Part shown: in pieces, positions 45,570 through 54,470 of the stretch | Position numbering within the stretch: position 1 is the stretch's first letter | Layout of the letters: each line of letters begins with the position of its first letter | From: Flavobacterium sp. | Lineage (GTDB): Bacteria; Bacteroidota; Bacteroidia; Flavobacteriales; Flavobacteriaceae | Direction of reading: 5' to 3' | Length of the DNA stretch: 64,000 bases | Assembly: GCA_016714905.1 (NCBI GenBank) | Contig: JADKBW010000004.1 | Coordinates: 212,697-276,696, forward strand | Notes under the pieces: model-generated | Told to the model about the DNA's origin: nothing | What the model saw: the letters and a program-made list of their open reading frames with translations, nothing else | Databases searched by the model: none | Made by a program: the position numbers and the translations under genes

Positions 45570-45846
45570 CGACGGTACGATAGGATCAATATTAAACGAA
45601 ATTATACAAGTCAACAAACTCCAAGGTGGCATCGATGATGTTGCCGTCAAAGACGCATGGAAAAATCTGATGGGAAACGGGGTGAATACCTACACGAAGA
45701 ACCTGCTTTTGAAAGGCACGACTTTATATGTAGAATTGACTTCTGCAGTTTTACGTGAAGAGTTACATTACGGCAAAGACAAGATTATTAAAATGATTAA
45801 TGAGGAATTGCAGAGGGAAGTGGTTAAGGAAGTGGTTTTGAGATGA
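45550..45846 (+). CDS. DUF721 (DciA-like) protein
   Basis: This 98-residue protein matches the DUF721 family: NEIIQVNKLQGGIDDVAVKD, then AWKNLMG, and LYVELTSAVLREELHYGKDK with the closing helix IIKMINEELQREVV. In bacteria that lack DnaC, DciA relatives help load the DnaB helicase; whether this short form does is an inference. It overlaps the lipoprotein gene by 20 bases. A 16-bp tandem array begins 12 bp after its stop. Confidence 0.8.
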   Translation: MARRLSNDGTIGSILNEIIQVNKLQGGIDDVAVKDAWKNLMGNGVNTYTKNLLLKGTTLYVELTSAVLREELHYGKDKIIKMINEELQREVVKEVVLR

Positions 45847-45857
45847 CACGGCTGCGC

Positions 45858-45976
45858 CTTTGGACACGCTTCGCTTTGGACACGCTTCGCTTTGGACACG
45901 CTTCGCTTTGGACACGCTTCGCTTTGGACACGCTTCGCTTTGGACACGCTTCGCTTTGGACACGCTTCGCTTTGGA
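45858..45976. repeat. 16-bp tandem repeat, seven units and a partial one
   Basis: The unit TTTGGACACGCTTCGC is repeated with a period of exactly 16 bp (GGACACGC at 45862, 45878, 45894, 45910, 45926, 45942 and 45958), followed by TTTGGAC. All units are identical. The period is not a multiple of three, so the apparent minus-strand ORF here is a by-product. It lies between convergent DUF721 and ndk genes. Confidence 0.9.
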
Positions 45977-46006
45977 CTTTTAGACATTATTAGCTTATAA
46001 AAAAAG

Positions 46007-46038
46007 AAAATCCCGTTCGATTAAAACGGGATTTTTTA
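46007..46038. terminator. bidirectional terminator between DUF721 and ndk
   Basis: AAAATCCCGTT and AACGGGATTTT form a perfect stem of eleven pairs around CGATTAA, with A tract on one side and T tract on the other. It can end both convergent transcripts. Between it and ndk (46051-46118) lies a further imperfect repeat of GTCTAGAG/AAGCCGCAGGCGCGTC words. Confidence 0.85.
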
Positions 46039-46120
46039 TTGTATGATTATTAGTCTAGAGCACAGCGAGTCTTAAGTCCACAGGACGCGTCTCACTGTCT
46101 AAAGCCGCAGGCGCGTCTAT

Positions 46121-46540
46121 CTAAAACTGTTCTCTTCCAGCAAAGTGAAATGCGCTTTCAATGGCTGCATTCTCATCGCTATCTGAACCGTGAACGGCAT
46201 TTTCTCCGATAGAAGTGGCGTATTTCTTACGAATAGTTCCTTCTGCAGCATCCGCTGGATTTGTAGCACCAATTAAAGTTCTGAAATCTTCAATAGCGTT
46301 TTCTTTTTCTAAAATAGCAGCGACAATTGGTCCTCTCGACATAAATTCTACCAATTCCATATAGAATGGTCTCGCAGCATGTACAGCGTAAAATGCTTTT
46401 GCATCAGCGACTGTCAATTGCGTTAATTTTAAAGAAACAATTTTAAAACCACCTTCGGTAATCATGTTCAAAATTCCACCGATGTGTCCGTTTTCAACCG
46501 CGTCCGGTTTAATCATTGTGAATGTTCTATTCGTTGCCAT
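46121..46540 (-). CDS. ndk: nucleoside diphosphate kinase
   Basis: Ndk balances nucleoside triphosphates by moving the gamma phosphate through a histidine. The protein of 139 residues has the family start NRTFTMIKPDAVENGHIGGI, MSRGPIVAAIL, GATNPADAAEGTIRKKYATS and the active-site His117 in ENAVHGSDSDENAA. A TACTTTTG box on the minus strand at 46564-46571 is the likely promoter element. Copy H of the 80-nt element lies directly behind it. Confidence 0.95.
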   Translation of the reverse strand: MATNRTFTMIKPDAVENGHIGGILNMITEGGFKIVSLKLTQLTVADAKAFYAVHAARPFYMELVEFMSRGPIVAAILEKENAIEDFRTLIGATNPADAAEGTIRKKYATSIGENAVHGSDSDENAAIESAFHFAGREQF

Positions 46541-46579
46541 TTTTTATATTTTTTAATTTCGTGCAAAAGTAAGCATTTT

Positions 46580-46665
46580 TAGGAGCTATTCCTGCTGTCC
46601 GCTGTATCTTTTTTTTCCGTTAAAGAAACGGACAAAAAAGGATGCCGCTTTCATCAGGGCTAGGG
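46580..46665 (-). repeat. dispersed 80-nt hairpin element, copy H
   Basis: Read on the minus strand it starts CCCTAGCCCTGATG and ends AGGAATAGCTCCTA. The central stem is TTTTTTGTCCGTT / AACGGAAAAAAAA, again complementary with its own sequence. It lies between ndk and the SusE/F-like gene, upstream of ndk. Confidence 0.8.
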
Positions 46666-46677
46666 CAGTTACATTCA

Positions 46678-46713
46678 AAAAAAAATCCCCTACTATTGCT
46701 AGCAAGGGATTTT
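46678..46713 (-). terminator. terminator after the SusE/F-like gene
   Basis: On the minus strand AAAATCCC and GGGATTTT flank a loop of about 16 nt and T residues follow. It lies 21 bp after the stop of the gene at 46734. Confidence 0.7.
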
Positions 46714-46733
46714 AATATGTAGAAAACTAGTTC

Positions 46734-48248
46734 TTAGTTTTTCATCAATTTCACTGTTTCAGTTCCTGAAGTAGTAGTTACTTTTGCAAAGTATAAACCA
46801 CTAGTGATGTTTGTAGCATCAACATTAGCTGAAGTAGCAGCAGGATTGATAGTCATTACAGTTTTTCCTAACATATCAACGATTTGGATAGCTGTAATGT
46901 TTTTATCTGATGTAGAAACAAAATTCCAAGATCTGTTGGTTGGGTTAGGGTATACTTTGAAAGTATTTTTGTTGAATGAAGTCGCTGATAAAAGATCAGT
47001 AAATACATACTCTCCAGTAACTCTGTTCAAAGAAACGCTATAAGTACTTGTTGTAGAAACAGCAATATTAGCACCACCTTGAGTACCCACTCCAATTGGA
47101 AATTCTACAGCACCAAAATTAACATCCCATGCGTTATTGGTACGGAATTTACATTCTTGACCACCGATTAAATCAACGCTAGATAAAAAGTAAGATACAC
47201 CATCAAGGGTAGATAATACAGTAGCATCTATTTCTCCAGCTGTTCCTGTTGGCCATCCTGTTGGTGTAGCTGAACCTACCAACGCAATTGTTGGAATAGA
47301 AAAACTATAGTCACCAGATACTCTGTTGAATCTTACATCATAAGTACCAGCTGCTGATATAGCAATGTTTTCACCACCTTGAGTTGCTGTTCCTGATGGG
47401 AACGCAGGATTACCCCAGTTGATTGTCCAAGCATTGTCTTGACGGAATTTAGCTGGACCTACTACGCAAGCCAATTTATCCAAAGAATAGTTAATAGCAT
47501 CAGTTGAAGTCAATTGATTAGCATCAATTTCTCCTGGAGTACCTAAAGGCCATCCTCCAACACCGTCACCTACAATACTCACTGGTGGAATTAAAACAAA
47601 ACTGTATTCACCTGTAACAAGATTTAATGAAACAGAACTGTAAAATCCTGCAATCACTGGAATATTGTCAGAAGCACCTGTTAAAGTTCCTGTAGGGAAA
47701 GTCGGCTCTCCAACAAGAACGTCATCAATACTAAATTGACCAGCTCCGTCTAATAATGTAACATTACTTGCTCTGTAAGTATCAGAACCAATAAAGTTCA
47801 TTGAGATTCCATCTACTGTTCCAGTAGCTACACCCACTAGTTTAACTGTTGGTAGTGGCGTTCCACCGCTAAAGTTATACACTCCTGTAGTACTGTTGAA
47901 TGTTACGTCATAAGTACCTGCAATACACTGAATGTTTGCACCACCTTGCGTACCAGTTCCAGCAGGGAATTCCGCTGCACCCCAGTTGATGTCCCAAGCA
48001 TTGTTTGCTCTAAATTTGATACCTCCATCGGTAGCAAATGTAGTAAGTGTTAGTCCAGTCAATGTCCAGTTTTCTAAATCACCAGAAGGATTTTCCATTT
48101 GGTGCACATCCTCTGGTCCAGGGTTTCCTGGATCACCAGGCCATCCACCTGCAGCTTCTCCAACTACAGCAACCGAAGTAACATCTTGAGCATTCACTCC
48201 GAATGACATCATTAAGACTGCAAAAAATAAAAATAATTTTGTTTTCAT
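46734..48248 (-). CDS. secreted SusE/SusF-like protein with T9SS sorting domain
   Basis: This 504-residue protein has a signal peptide (MKTKLFLFFAVLMMSFGVNAQ) and four repeats of about 100 residues. Each has a GWPxGTxGEID start, NAWDINWG or NAWTINWG, FPxGTxTQGGxNI and a TYDVxFNRVSGDYSFS end. This pattern matches SusE/SusF outer-surface starch-binding modules. The C terminus is a type A sorting domain (YPNPTNRSWNFVSTSDKNIT, GLYFAKVTT). It is probably carried to the cell surface or released by T9SS and binds sugars. Upstream lies a perfect palindrome of LacI-operator type over the promoter, so carbohydrate control is likely. Confidence 0.8.
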   Translation of the reverse strand: MKTKLFLFFAVLMMSFGVNAQDVTSVAVVGEAAGGWPGDPGNPGPEDVHQMENPSGDLENWTLTGLTLTTFATDGGIKFRANNAWDINWGAAEFPAGTGTQGGANIQCIAGTYDVTFNSTTGVYNFSGGTPLPTVKLVGVATGTVDGISMNFIGSDTYRASNVTLLDGAGQFSIDDVLVGEPTFPTGTLTGASDNIPVIAGFYSSVSLNLVTGEYSFVLIPPVSIVGDGVGGWPLGTPGEIDANQLTSTDAINYSLDKLACVVGPAKFRQDNAWTINWGNPAFPSGTATQGGENIAISAAGTYDVRFNRVSGDYSFSIPTIALVGSATPTGWPTGTAGEIDATVLSTLDGVSYFLSSVDLIGGQECKFRTNNAWDVNFGAVEFPIGVGTQGGANIAVSTTSTYSVSLNRVTGEYVFTDLLSATSFNKNTFKVYPNPTNRSWNFVSTSDKNITAIQIVDMLGKTVMTINPAATSANVDATNITSGLYFAKVTTTSGTETVKLMKN

Positions 48249-48306
48249 AATTGTTTTGTTAAAATTTATACTGTGCTAATTTAAGGTAAAAAAAATATAA
48301 TCCCTT

Positions 48307-48314
48307 CAAAGGTA
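48307..48314 (-). promoter_or_regulatory. predicted -7 box of the SusE/F-like gene
   Basis: On the minus strand TACCTTTG matches TAnnTTTG. It lies 59 bp before the start codon. The -33 position would fall inside the palindrome at 48330-48345. Confidence 0.5.
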
Positions 48315-48329
48315 AAATAAAATGTAGAT

Positions 48330-48345
48330 ACGAAAACGTTTTCGT
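48330..48345. promoter_or_regulatory. perfect 16-bp palindrome, candidate LacI-family operator
   Basis: ACGAAAACGTTTTCGT is its own complement. The CG-centred AAACGTTT core is typical of LacI/CcpA-type operators. It covers the place where the -33 box of the minus-strand SusE/F-like promoter is expected, the classic position for a repressor. No regulator gene is in the window. Confidence 0.6.
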
Positions 48346-48432
48346 GTTGATAACAATTTTTTTTTAACGATTGTTAGGCAGAATTATTACTAAAGACGGG
48401 GCTTTTTTGGGAGATGTGTAATTTTGTTTTTC

Positions 48433-48464
48433 ATAAAAAAACTCCAACTTGTGGTTGGAGTTTT
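48433..48464 (-). terminator. terminator after the 583-aa secreted protein gene
   Basis: AAAACTCCAAC and GTTGGAGTTTT form a perfect eleven-pair stem around TTGTG; T residues follow on the minus strand. It ends the transcript of the gene at 48481-50232. Confidence 0.82.
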
Positions 48465-48480
48465 AAGAGAAATCAATTGA

Positions 48481-50232
48481 CTACTTAATAATTAACTTAG
48501 TTGTGGTGGTCTTGTTTTCTTGAGTAATTCTCAATATATAAAAGCCCTTCTTTAATTTTTCGACATTTACAGCAATCTCCGTTGTGTTAATGTCCAATTC
48601 TTGTATGCCTAAATTATTAAAAATGAGAACATTTTTTTCGGTTAAAGAATTGGTGTTAATGTAAAAAACTCCATTAGTAACTGGATTTGGATAAATATTT
48701 AGATTATCTTCTTGATTTGTAATACTTACTCTGAATGGCGGATGCGCTTTTTCAATACTACTATTCGAGATCAATCTACTCTGTATAGAACATAATTCAA
48801 TTTTGCCAGTAAAATTAGAACCAGCTTTAAGATGAGTTCCAGGATTTAATACTACCGATGTTCCTGCTTTTAATATTACAGTGGATCCTGAATTAGTAGT
48901 ATAATTATTTGCAGTAGTGATATTAATTGAAGCATTATAGAAATTATATGTTAATTCATTGAAATTGCTCAAAACTCTAAAGGGCACACATGTTGTTGTG
49001 CCTATGACAGGAATATATTGAGGTAAACCATAACCTGAAGTCCTTAGTCCTCCCAAGCTGAATGGATTAATAAAATTAACACTTGAACTATTAAAAGAAG
49101 TCGAATTATCAATTTGATATAAAAATGGATTTGAAAAGGATAAAGGTGAAGGCAGTCCATTTTGAGAATTAATATCAACTGTACTGACTATACCAGGCTG
49201 CAGGCCTACTGTATATTTTGCGGCATAGATAATTCCGTTTTTTGCCATTTGTAATCCGGCTTCAAAAGAAGGATTTGTTATTTGCCTAAAAGCTCCGTTT
49301 ACAGTATTAATAACATTTAAGCCATTGCTGTGAGATGCTAAATATAAAAGATCTCCATTAAATTCAGAACTATAGGTATTACAGTCATTACATTCTCCAA
49401 TTAATGAGTTTATTGTGCCAGTTGAACAATCAAAATTATAAATCTTCGTCTGGTAATTAGAATAGTTTTTTGAAATTGATAACAATCGTAATCCAGTTCG
49501 TAAAGATTGATTAATCCTAATATGCGTCTGATTAACTACTCCAGTCACAGGACCATGAGTATTTGCTAAAAAATCTAATGTGCTGGTGATTGGCGAATTA
49601 ATTAAACCTGAGTTATCGATTTTATATGCAAATAATTTATTTGTAGGATAAGTCACAGGAATTAAAAGCCAATAACTGTTTAAATTATTTGATAAAGTAG
49701 AAGTCATCGCTTCACCTGAAACACCATTTTGCAGTAGAGGAATTGAACTAGTTTCACCAAATATTGGAAGATTTTTTTGACCAGGAATTATATCTCCTTT
49801 ATTACCATTCAAATTCATATCCACTATAGAATAATTATAAGGGTTATTATTTAAATTAGGGGTTTGAAAGTATGTAACATAGGATGTGAAAATATAATAT
49901 TTATTCATAATGCCAGGAAAAGGTACGATTACAGCACTTTGTATAGAAGAATCATGACCTAATAAACCACTTCCGTTAGGCATAATAGTATTTGTTTTGT
50001 CCCAAACATTTATTCCATTGGTATAGAAAAGTAGGTTTCCATTGGCATCACTGATTGATGCAACACCTTCAAGTTGTATCATATTACTGTTTGAAAGTTG
50101 AACAGGCGATCCTGCAGAAAAATTTACAGCAGCTTTGTTTCCGAAATACCAATTATCATTCTCACCTTGTGCGTAACTCCTACTATTCGCAGTAAATAAA
50201 AGGATTGCATATATAAATAATACGTTTTTCAT
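48481..50232 (-). CDS. secreted protein with T9SS sorting domain
   Basis: This 583-residue protein has a signal peptide (MKNVLFIYAILLFTANSRSY, then AQ). The N-terminal part has WYFGNKAAVNFSAGSPVQLS, then LEGVASISDANGNLLFYTNG, seen in many Bacteroidota surface proteins of propeller-like build. A segment near residue 460 (GSTVILKAGTSVVLNPGTHL) looks like a short parallel beta-helix module often found before sorting domains. The end (IYPNPVTNGVFYINTN, KGFYILRITQENKTTTTKLI) is a type A sorting signal. Function is unknown; the neighbouring genes are also secreted. Confidence 0.75.
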   Translation of the reverse strand: MKNVLFIYAILLFTANSRSYAQGENDNWYFGNKAAVNFSAGSPVQLSNSNMIQLEGVASISDANGNLLFYTNGINVWDKTNTIMPNGSGLLGHDSSIQSAVIVPFPGIMNKYYIFTSYVTYFQTPNLNNNPYNYSIVDMNLNGNKGDIIPGQKNLPIFGETSSIPLLQNGVSGEAMTSTLSNNLNSYWLLIPVTYPTNKLFAYKIDNSGLINSPITSTLDFLANTHGPVTGVVNQTHIRINQSLRTGLRLLSISKNYSNYQTKIYNFDCSTGTINSLIGECNDCNTYSSEFNGDLLYLASHSNGLNVINTVNGAFRQITNPSFEAGLQMAKNGIIYAAKYTVGLQPGIVSTVDINSQNGLPSPLSFSNPFLYQIDNSTSFNSSSVNFINPFSLGGLRTSGYGLPQYIPVIGTTTCVPFRVLSNFNELTYNFYNASINITTANNYTTNSGSTVILKAGTSVVLNPGTHLKAGSNFTGKIELCSIQSRLISNSSIEKAHPPFRVSITNQEDNLNIYPNPVTNGVFYINTNSLTEKNVLIFNNLGIQELDINTTEIAVNVEKLKKGFYILRITQENKTTTTKLIIK

Positions 50233-50261
50233 AATTTAAAATTTAAATAATTAAACTGCTC

Positions 50262-51350
50262 TTATTTTTTCTCCAATAAAGATTGCATCTGCGCTTTTAA
50301 TACTGCAATTTCTTTGTTTTGCTGAATCAAGTACAAAGTCAATTCCTCAATTTTCTCTTGCTGAATTTTTGCCATTTCCCCCAAAGCAATACCATTTTCT
50401 TTTACTACTTGCGCAGAAGGAACATTTGGTAAGTGTCCTTTGTCGGCAATAAATTGCTCAACTTCCGCTAGCGTTTTCAAATTGTAGTCTTTATTAAAAA
50501 CATAATCTGCCCAAGTACCGCCAGCACTTAAGTTTACCCGCACTTCGTCGGTAAGAATCCCGCCTGTTACAAAAAGGCGGTAGTTCGCAACATTCACAGA
50601 ACCAGCAGTTGTTGGGAATGTTCCTACGGCACCAATACCAACTCTACCATTGAGTTTGACTTGGTCTAATGCAAAATCTCCCCAGATGAGTGGGGTTGTC
50701 GTACCTGTATTGTCAATGAAAAGCTTGTTTGATAATCCTAAACTTCCACCAACATTATTGCCAATTAAAACATTCCCAGATCCAGTATATGGTCCTGAAC
50801 CATAACTACTAATTCCTGCGTTGTATCCAATTAGCACATTGTCACTTCCATTCATAAATTGTCCAGCGCCACTTCCAAGAAGTGCGTTATTGTTTCCTGT
50901 CATTCCTCCACCAGCATTATTTCCAATAGCAACTGTATAATTTGTTGATGTGTTATTTGTTGTTAACGCACCATAGCCCATGCTGACATTATAACTACCT
51001 AGATTATTTTGGCCGGTAAAGGTGCCAACGTAAGTATTCCCATGATTTAATATATTACCAATACCTGAACTATATCCAAGAAAAGTATTTAATGCACCAG
51101 TGGTAATATTTTTCCCAGCCTGATCTCCAAAAAAACTATTTCTAGCATTAGTTTTCGTACCAGTAACATTGTTTCCCGCCTGATACCCAAAAAATGAACT
51201 ACCCGAAGTAGCAACTGTAGTTACTCCAGCGCCCGAGCCGAAACTAGTAACATTGGCATTTGCCCAGCCTGTTGAAAGTTGCGCCTGCACATTCATAAAA
51301 GAGCAAAAAATTCCCAAAACTCCCAAAAAAAATAAAGATGTTGTTTTCAT
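50262..51350 (-). CDS. secreted YadA-head-like / tail-fibre-like protein
   Basis: This 362-residue protein has a signal peptide (MKTTSLFFLGVLGIFCSFMN). About 150 residues follow of short repeats such as NSFFGDQAGKNITTGALNTF and NVLIGYNAG. The GxxAG spacing resembles the left-handed helix of YadA-type adhesin heads. The C-terminal part (YNLKTLAEVEQFIADKGHLP, then a coiled coil ending IAVLKAQMQSLLEKK) is found in Bacteroidota tail-fibre-like proteins and suggests trimerisation. No T9SS sorting domain is present, so its route to the surface is unclear. Confidence 0.72.
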   Translation of the reverse strand: MKTTSLFFLGVLGIFCSFMNVQAQLSTGWANANVTSFGSGAGVTTVATSGSSFFGYQAGNNVTGTKTNARNSFFGDQAGKNITTGALNTFLGYSSGIGNILNHGNTYVGTFTGQNNLGSYNVSMGYGALTTNNTSTNYTVAIGNNAGGGMTGNNNALLGSGAGQFMNGSDNVLIGYNAGISSYGSGPYTGSGNVLIGNNVGGSLGLSNKLFIDNTGTTTPLIWGDFALDQVKLNGRVGIGAVGTFPTTAGSVNVANYRLFVTGGILTDEVRVNLSAGGTWADYVFNKDYNLKTLAEVEQFIADKGHLPNVPSAQVVKENGIALGEMAKIQQEKIEELTLYLIQQNKEIAVLKAQMQSLLEKK

Positions 51351-51411
51351 AATAAGTTGTTTTTAAGTTTGTAATCCTTAAAGTTTGCAATAAAATAAAA
51401 CAATAAAATAA

Positions 51412-51457
51412 GGGTTTTCCTTGGGGTTTCCCTCAGGGGTTTTCCTCGAGGGTTTTA
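51412..51457. repeat. short GGGGTTTTCC repeats
   Basis: GGGTTTTCCTTGG, GGGTTTCCCTCAGG and GGGTTTTCCTCGAGGG follow each other as three degenerate direct units. They lie in the 51351-51623 gap, which otherwise holds a terminator and no gene. Confidence 0.6.
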
Positions 51458-51563
51458 CCGACGGAAAACATTTTTCCCAACAATAGCAAGATCGGGTGTA
51501 CAAAATCTGCTTTTAGAAGTTCAAAAAACAAATTAAAACTTTAACATATCAAAGGTGTAGAAA

Positions 51564-51603
51564 TAAAAAATCCCTTAAGATTTGTATCAATAAGGGACTT
51601 TTG
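51564..51603 (-). terminator. terminator after the second SusE/F-like gene
   Basis: On the minus strand AAAGTCCCTTA and TAAGGGATTTTTT form a stem with a long loop and a T tract. It lies 20 bp after the stop of the gene at 51624. Confidence 0.7.
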
Positions 51604-51623
51604 TATAAAAAAGTGAAAGTGAT

Positions 51624-52803
51624 CTAGCGCTTTACTAATTTAAGACTGTATGAATTGTCAGAAAAAGTTATTTTTCCAAAATACAATCCACCAGCAAGGG
51701 ACGAACCCGCAACAGTAAATTGCAATTCGTTTGGCGCAAAATCTTGTATTTTCTTACCCGAACTATCAAAGAGTTCAAAAGAAATTATTTTTTCATGGTC
51801 AGAAACAATTTGCCATCGGTCGTTCGTTGGATTTGGAGCTACGACCAAACCGCTTTTTATGAAATTATCCGTATTCCCCAACAATAAATAGAAATTATAC
51901 TGCCCTGACAATCGGTCAAAAGAAATGGAGTAATTGCCAGCAAAAGCAACTGGAATATTCGCGCCGTCTTGCATTCCGGTGCCAGAAGGGAAATCAAGCG
52001 CTCCCCAATTGGTCGTCCAACTGTTGTCTTTTCTAAATTTTACTTCACCGATGTTTAAAGGTAAGTCATCAATGGTATAAGTAAATCCGTCTGTCGTCGT
52101 CAAATCGGTATCGGCAACCTCAAAACCATCCAAAGCCGTACCTAAAATCCCGACACTCGGAAAACTAAAACTGTATTCACCAGTGATTCGATTGAAAGTC
52201 ACAAAATGTTCCCCGCCAGGAATAAATAAACTTGGACCATTCCAAGACCGCTGTTCCAGTTGGGTAAGAAGTGCTTCCCCAAACAAAATTCGTGGCATTA
52301 TCTTGCCGAAAATAAGCTTGCCCGCTGCTAAAATAAAATCCAGAAAGTGTATACGTGATGCCGTCAGTAGTCGTCATATCTACATCAGCTCCTGCATAGC
52401 CATTTTGAGAATCCACCGCAGGTCCCCAAATGCCAATGCTCGGAAAAGAACCAGAAGGAATAAAAGTATAAGTCCCATTGGAAATATTAAAAGTGACATT
52501 ATAAGTTCCAGCAGTTGTTGGAATATTATTTACACTGTTCAAAATTCCTTGACCGCTCGGGAACGTGTTTCCGCCCCAATTAACGGTCCATGATAAATCC
52601 TGCCTAAATTTTACTTCTCCATTCGACACGATTAAGTTGTCGATAGTATACGATATGTTATCTGTTGTTGTTAGGACAATTTCGGGCGTGGTTTGGTTTT
52701 CTGGCCAACCGTTGACGCCGGTTCCGACGATAGAAATAGTTTGTGCGTTCGCAATAAATCCAACTAAAACGGTTAATGCTACTAGTAATTTTGCTCTCAT
52801 CAT
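51624..52803 (-). pseudogene. secreted SusE/SusF-like protein with T9SS domain, frameshifted
   Basis: The gene has a signal peptide (MMRAKLLVALTVLVGFIANA), three SusE/F-type repeats (TDNISYTIDN, WTVNWGGNTFPSGQG, TYNVTFNISNGTY and similar) and a type A sorting domain (VAPNPTNDRWQIVSDHEKII, GGLYFGKITF). It is a shorter paralogue of the protein at 46734. The first frame ends in the middle of the second repeat. Removing one base of the doublet at 52242-52243 gives TGTAVLNGPSLFIPGGEHF and joins both halves, about 393 residues. Its stop is far from the operator found at 48330; no equal palindrome is seen upstream of this gene. Confidence 0.78.
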
Positions 52804-52804
52804 T

Positions 52805-54393
52805 TTATAGTGTTACAATTGTAAATTTGTTTTCTAAGGGTTGCAATTCTGTCATTAACTTTTCAATTAAGGCGTTTCCATATTCGATATAAAACTCAGA
52901 AAAATTCGCAGATCGTTCTTGTAAACCTCCGTTTGGGAACAAGTCGTTTTGTAAAGAAATTATTCGATTCAATTCATCTTGATATTTTCTTTTTTGAGCC
53001 TTTAACAATCTCTTTTCCAGTTTATCTAGACCTTTTAACTGTTTTGCTTCTTGAGCTTTTACAGCCCCGCTAAACGATGGGTCGGTTTGATTTGCCAAGA
53101 CATGCAGATAGTGAAATTGGTTCTTCAAATGTTCTCTCTGAATACTCAAATCGATCGGAAATTCTGAAATCTCTTTTGTTTTTGCAGCCGTCAATTCTCC
53201 TTGTTTTTGAAATAAGTGCTGCCACGTTAACCCCAATTTATCTGCCTTAGCCGCTTGTTTTTCTGTCGCAAGCAACGCAGAATTTCTAAACAAAAGTATG
53301 GGAAAAGGAACAGCAACGGTATCGAAAAACGCTTTCAATTCTAACCAATACGCCAATTCACCGCCACCACCAATATAACACAAATTGGGCAAAATGACTT
53401 CTTGGTACAAGGGTCGTAAAATGACATTTGGACTAAATTTCTCTGGATTTTTTTCTAGCAAGTCCAGTATTTCATCCTTCGAAAATTGCAAGGAAGTATG
53501 GTTTATTTTGTACACGTCTTTTTCAAACACAATCCGCTCTCTCAGATGATCTTCTATGTAAAACAAATTGATTTCCCGAGGATTCACTTGAATATCGTAC
53601 GGTTTCATTTTTGCAATCGTATTTTGCACTTCCTGATGTGATTTTTGAAAAAGCAATTCCGCTTTCATATAGGGCGCAAATTCTTTCTTCAGTTCCACAT
53701 CATCTCCATCCAAAATCACCAAACCATATTTTCCGAAAAGTTCATTTGCCAAGAATCGCGTGGCATCCGCTAAATTGGAATGATTCAAGTAGGCATCCTG
53801 AAAAAGGTGACTGATATATTCGGCATTTTCACTCGTTCCCATTTCCTTTTTAAAAACGTCAAAAACGGCTTCAATGCCACTGGTTGAAAGTCGACCAACA
53901 GGTCCAGAACTTGCGGTATTCCATCGGATTTTTTTACCCCGAAAAGTAAAATAATTGATTTCCTCAAAGTCATGATCTTCCGTCGCCATCCAATACACCG
54001 GAACAAAATTTTGATCGGGATATTTTGCTTTTAATTCCTTAGTCAAATTGATGGTCGAGACGATTTTATACAAAAAATACAAAGGTCCAGTGAATAAATT
54101 CAATTGATGTCCAGTTGTAATCGTAAACGTATTTTTGTCAAGAAGTTGATGGATGTTTTGCTTGGTAGCAGTGCTCGCTGCAATCGATTCGTATTGTTTT
54201 CCAAGGCGGAAACCAAGACTTTTCGGCTGTTGTCGCTAAACTGAGATTGCTTTTCGGCAAACTGTTTTTCAAAATTTGCTGCCGACGGGAAACGGTGGTA
54301 TAACTGCTGCAATTCTGGTTTTTGATTGAGGTAGTCCACAATCAATGGGATAAAATAACCGGAATCTTGATAGCTAATACAATCGCTGGGCAT
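52805..54393 (-). pseudogene. bshC: bacillithiol biosynthesis cysteine-adding enzyme BshC, frameshifted
   Basis: BshC adds cysteine to glucosaminyl-malate, the last step of bacillithiol synthesis. The N part starts MPSDCISYQDSGYFIPLIVD. A break in the run at 54131-54135 (one A too few on the minus strand) stops the frame; with it restored LTKNTFTITTGHQLNLFTGP is read, the family's nucleotide-binding-like loop. The C part has YWMATEDHDFEEINYF, LYQEVILPNLCYIGGGGELA and a long coiled coil near residue 430. The restored length of about 529 residues is typical. The bshA and bshB genes are not in the window. Confidence 0.87.
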
Positions 54394-54470
54394 GATCAAA
54401 TTTTTTGGTAAAAGTAACGAAATTTTCTGTGAGTTGCTGAGTTGCGTGGTGTGTGGGCTTGCGTTTTTTT

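Noticed and set aside
45763..45987. Minus-strand ORF with repeated CPKRSVSKAKRVQSEA-like peptide
   Set aside because: It is produced by the 16-bp tandem array, overlaps the DUF721 gene and has no promoter or start context. Its repeat simply follows the DNA period.
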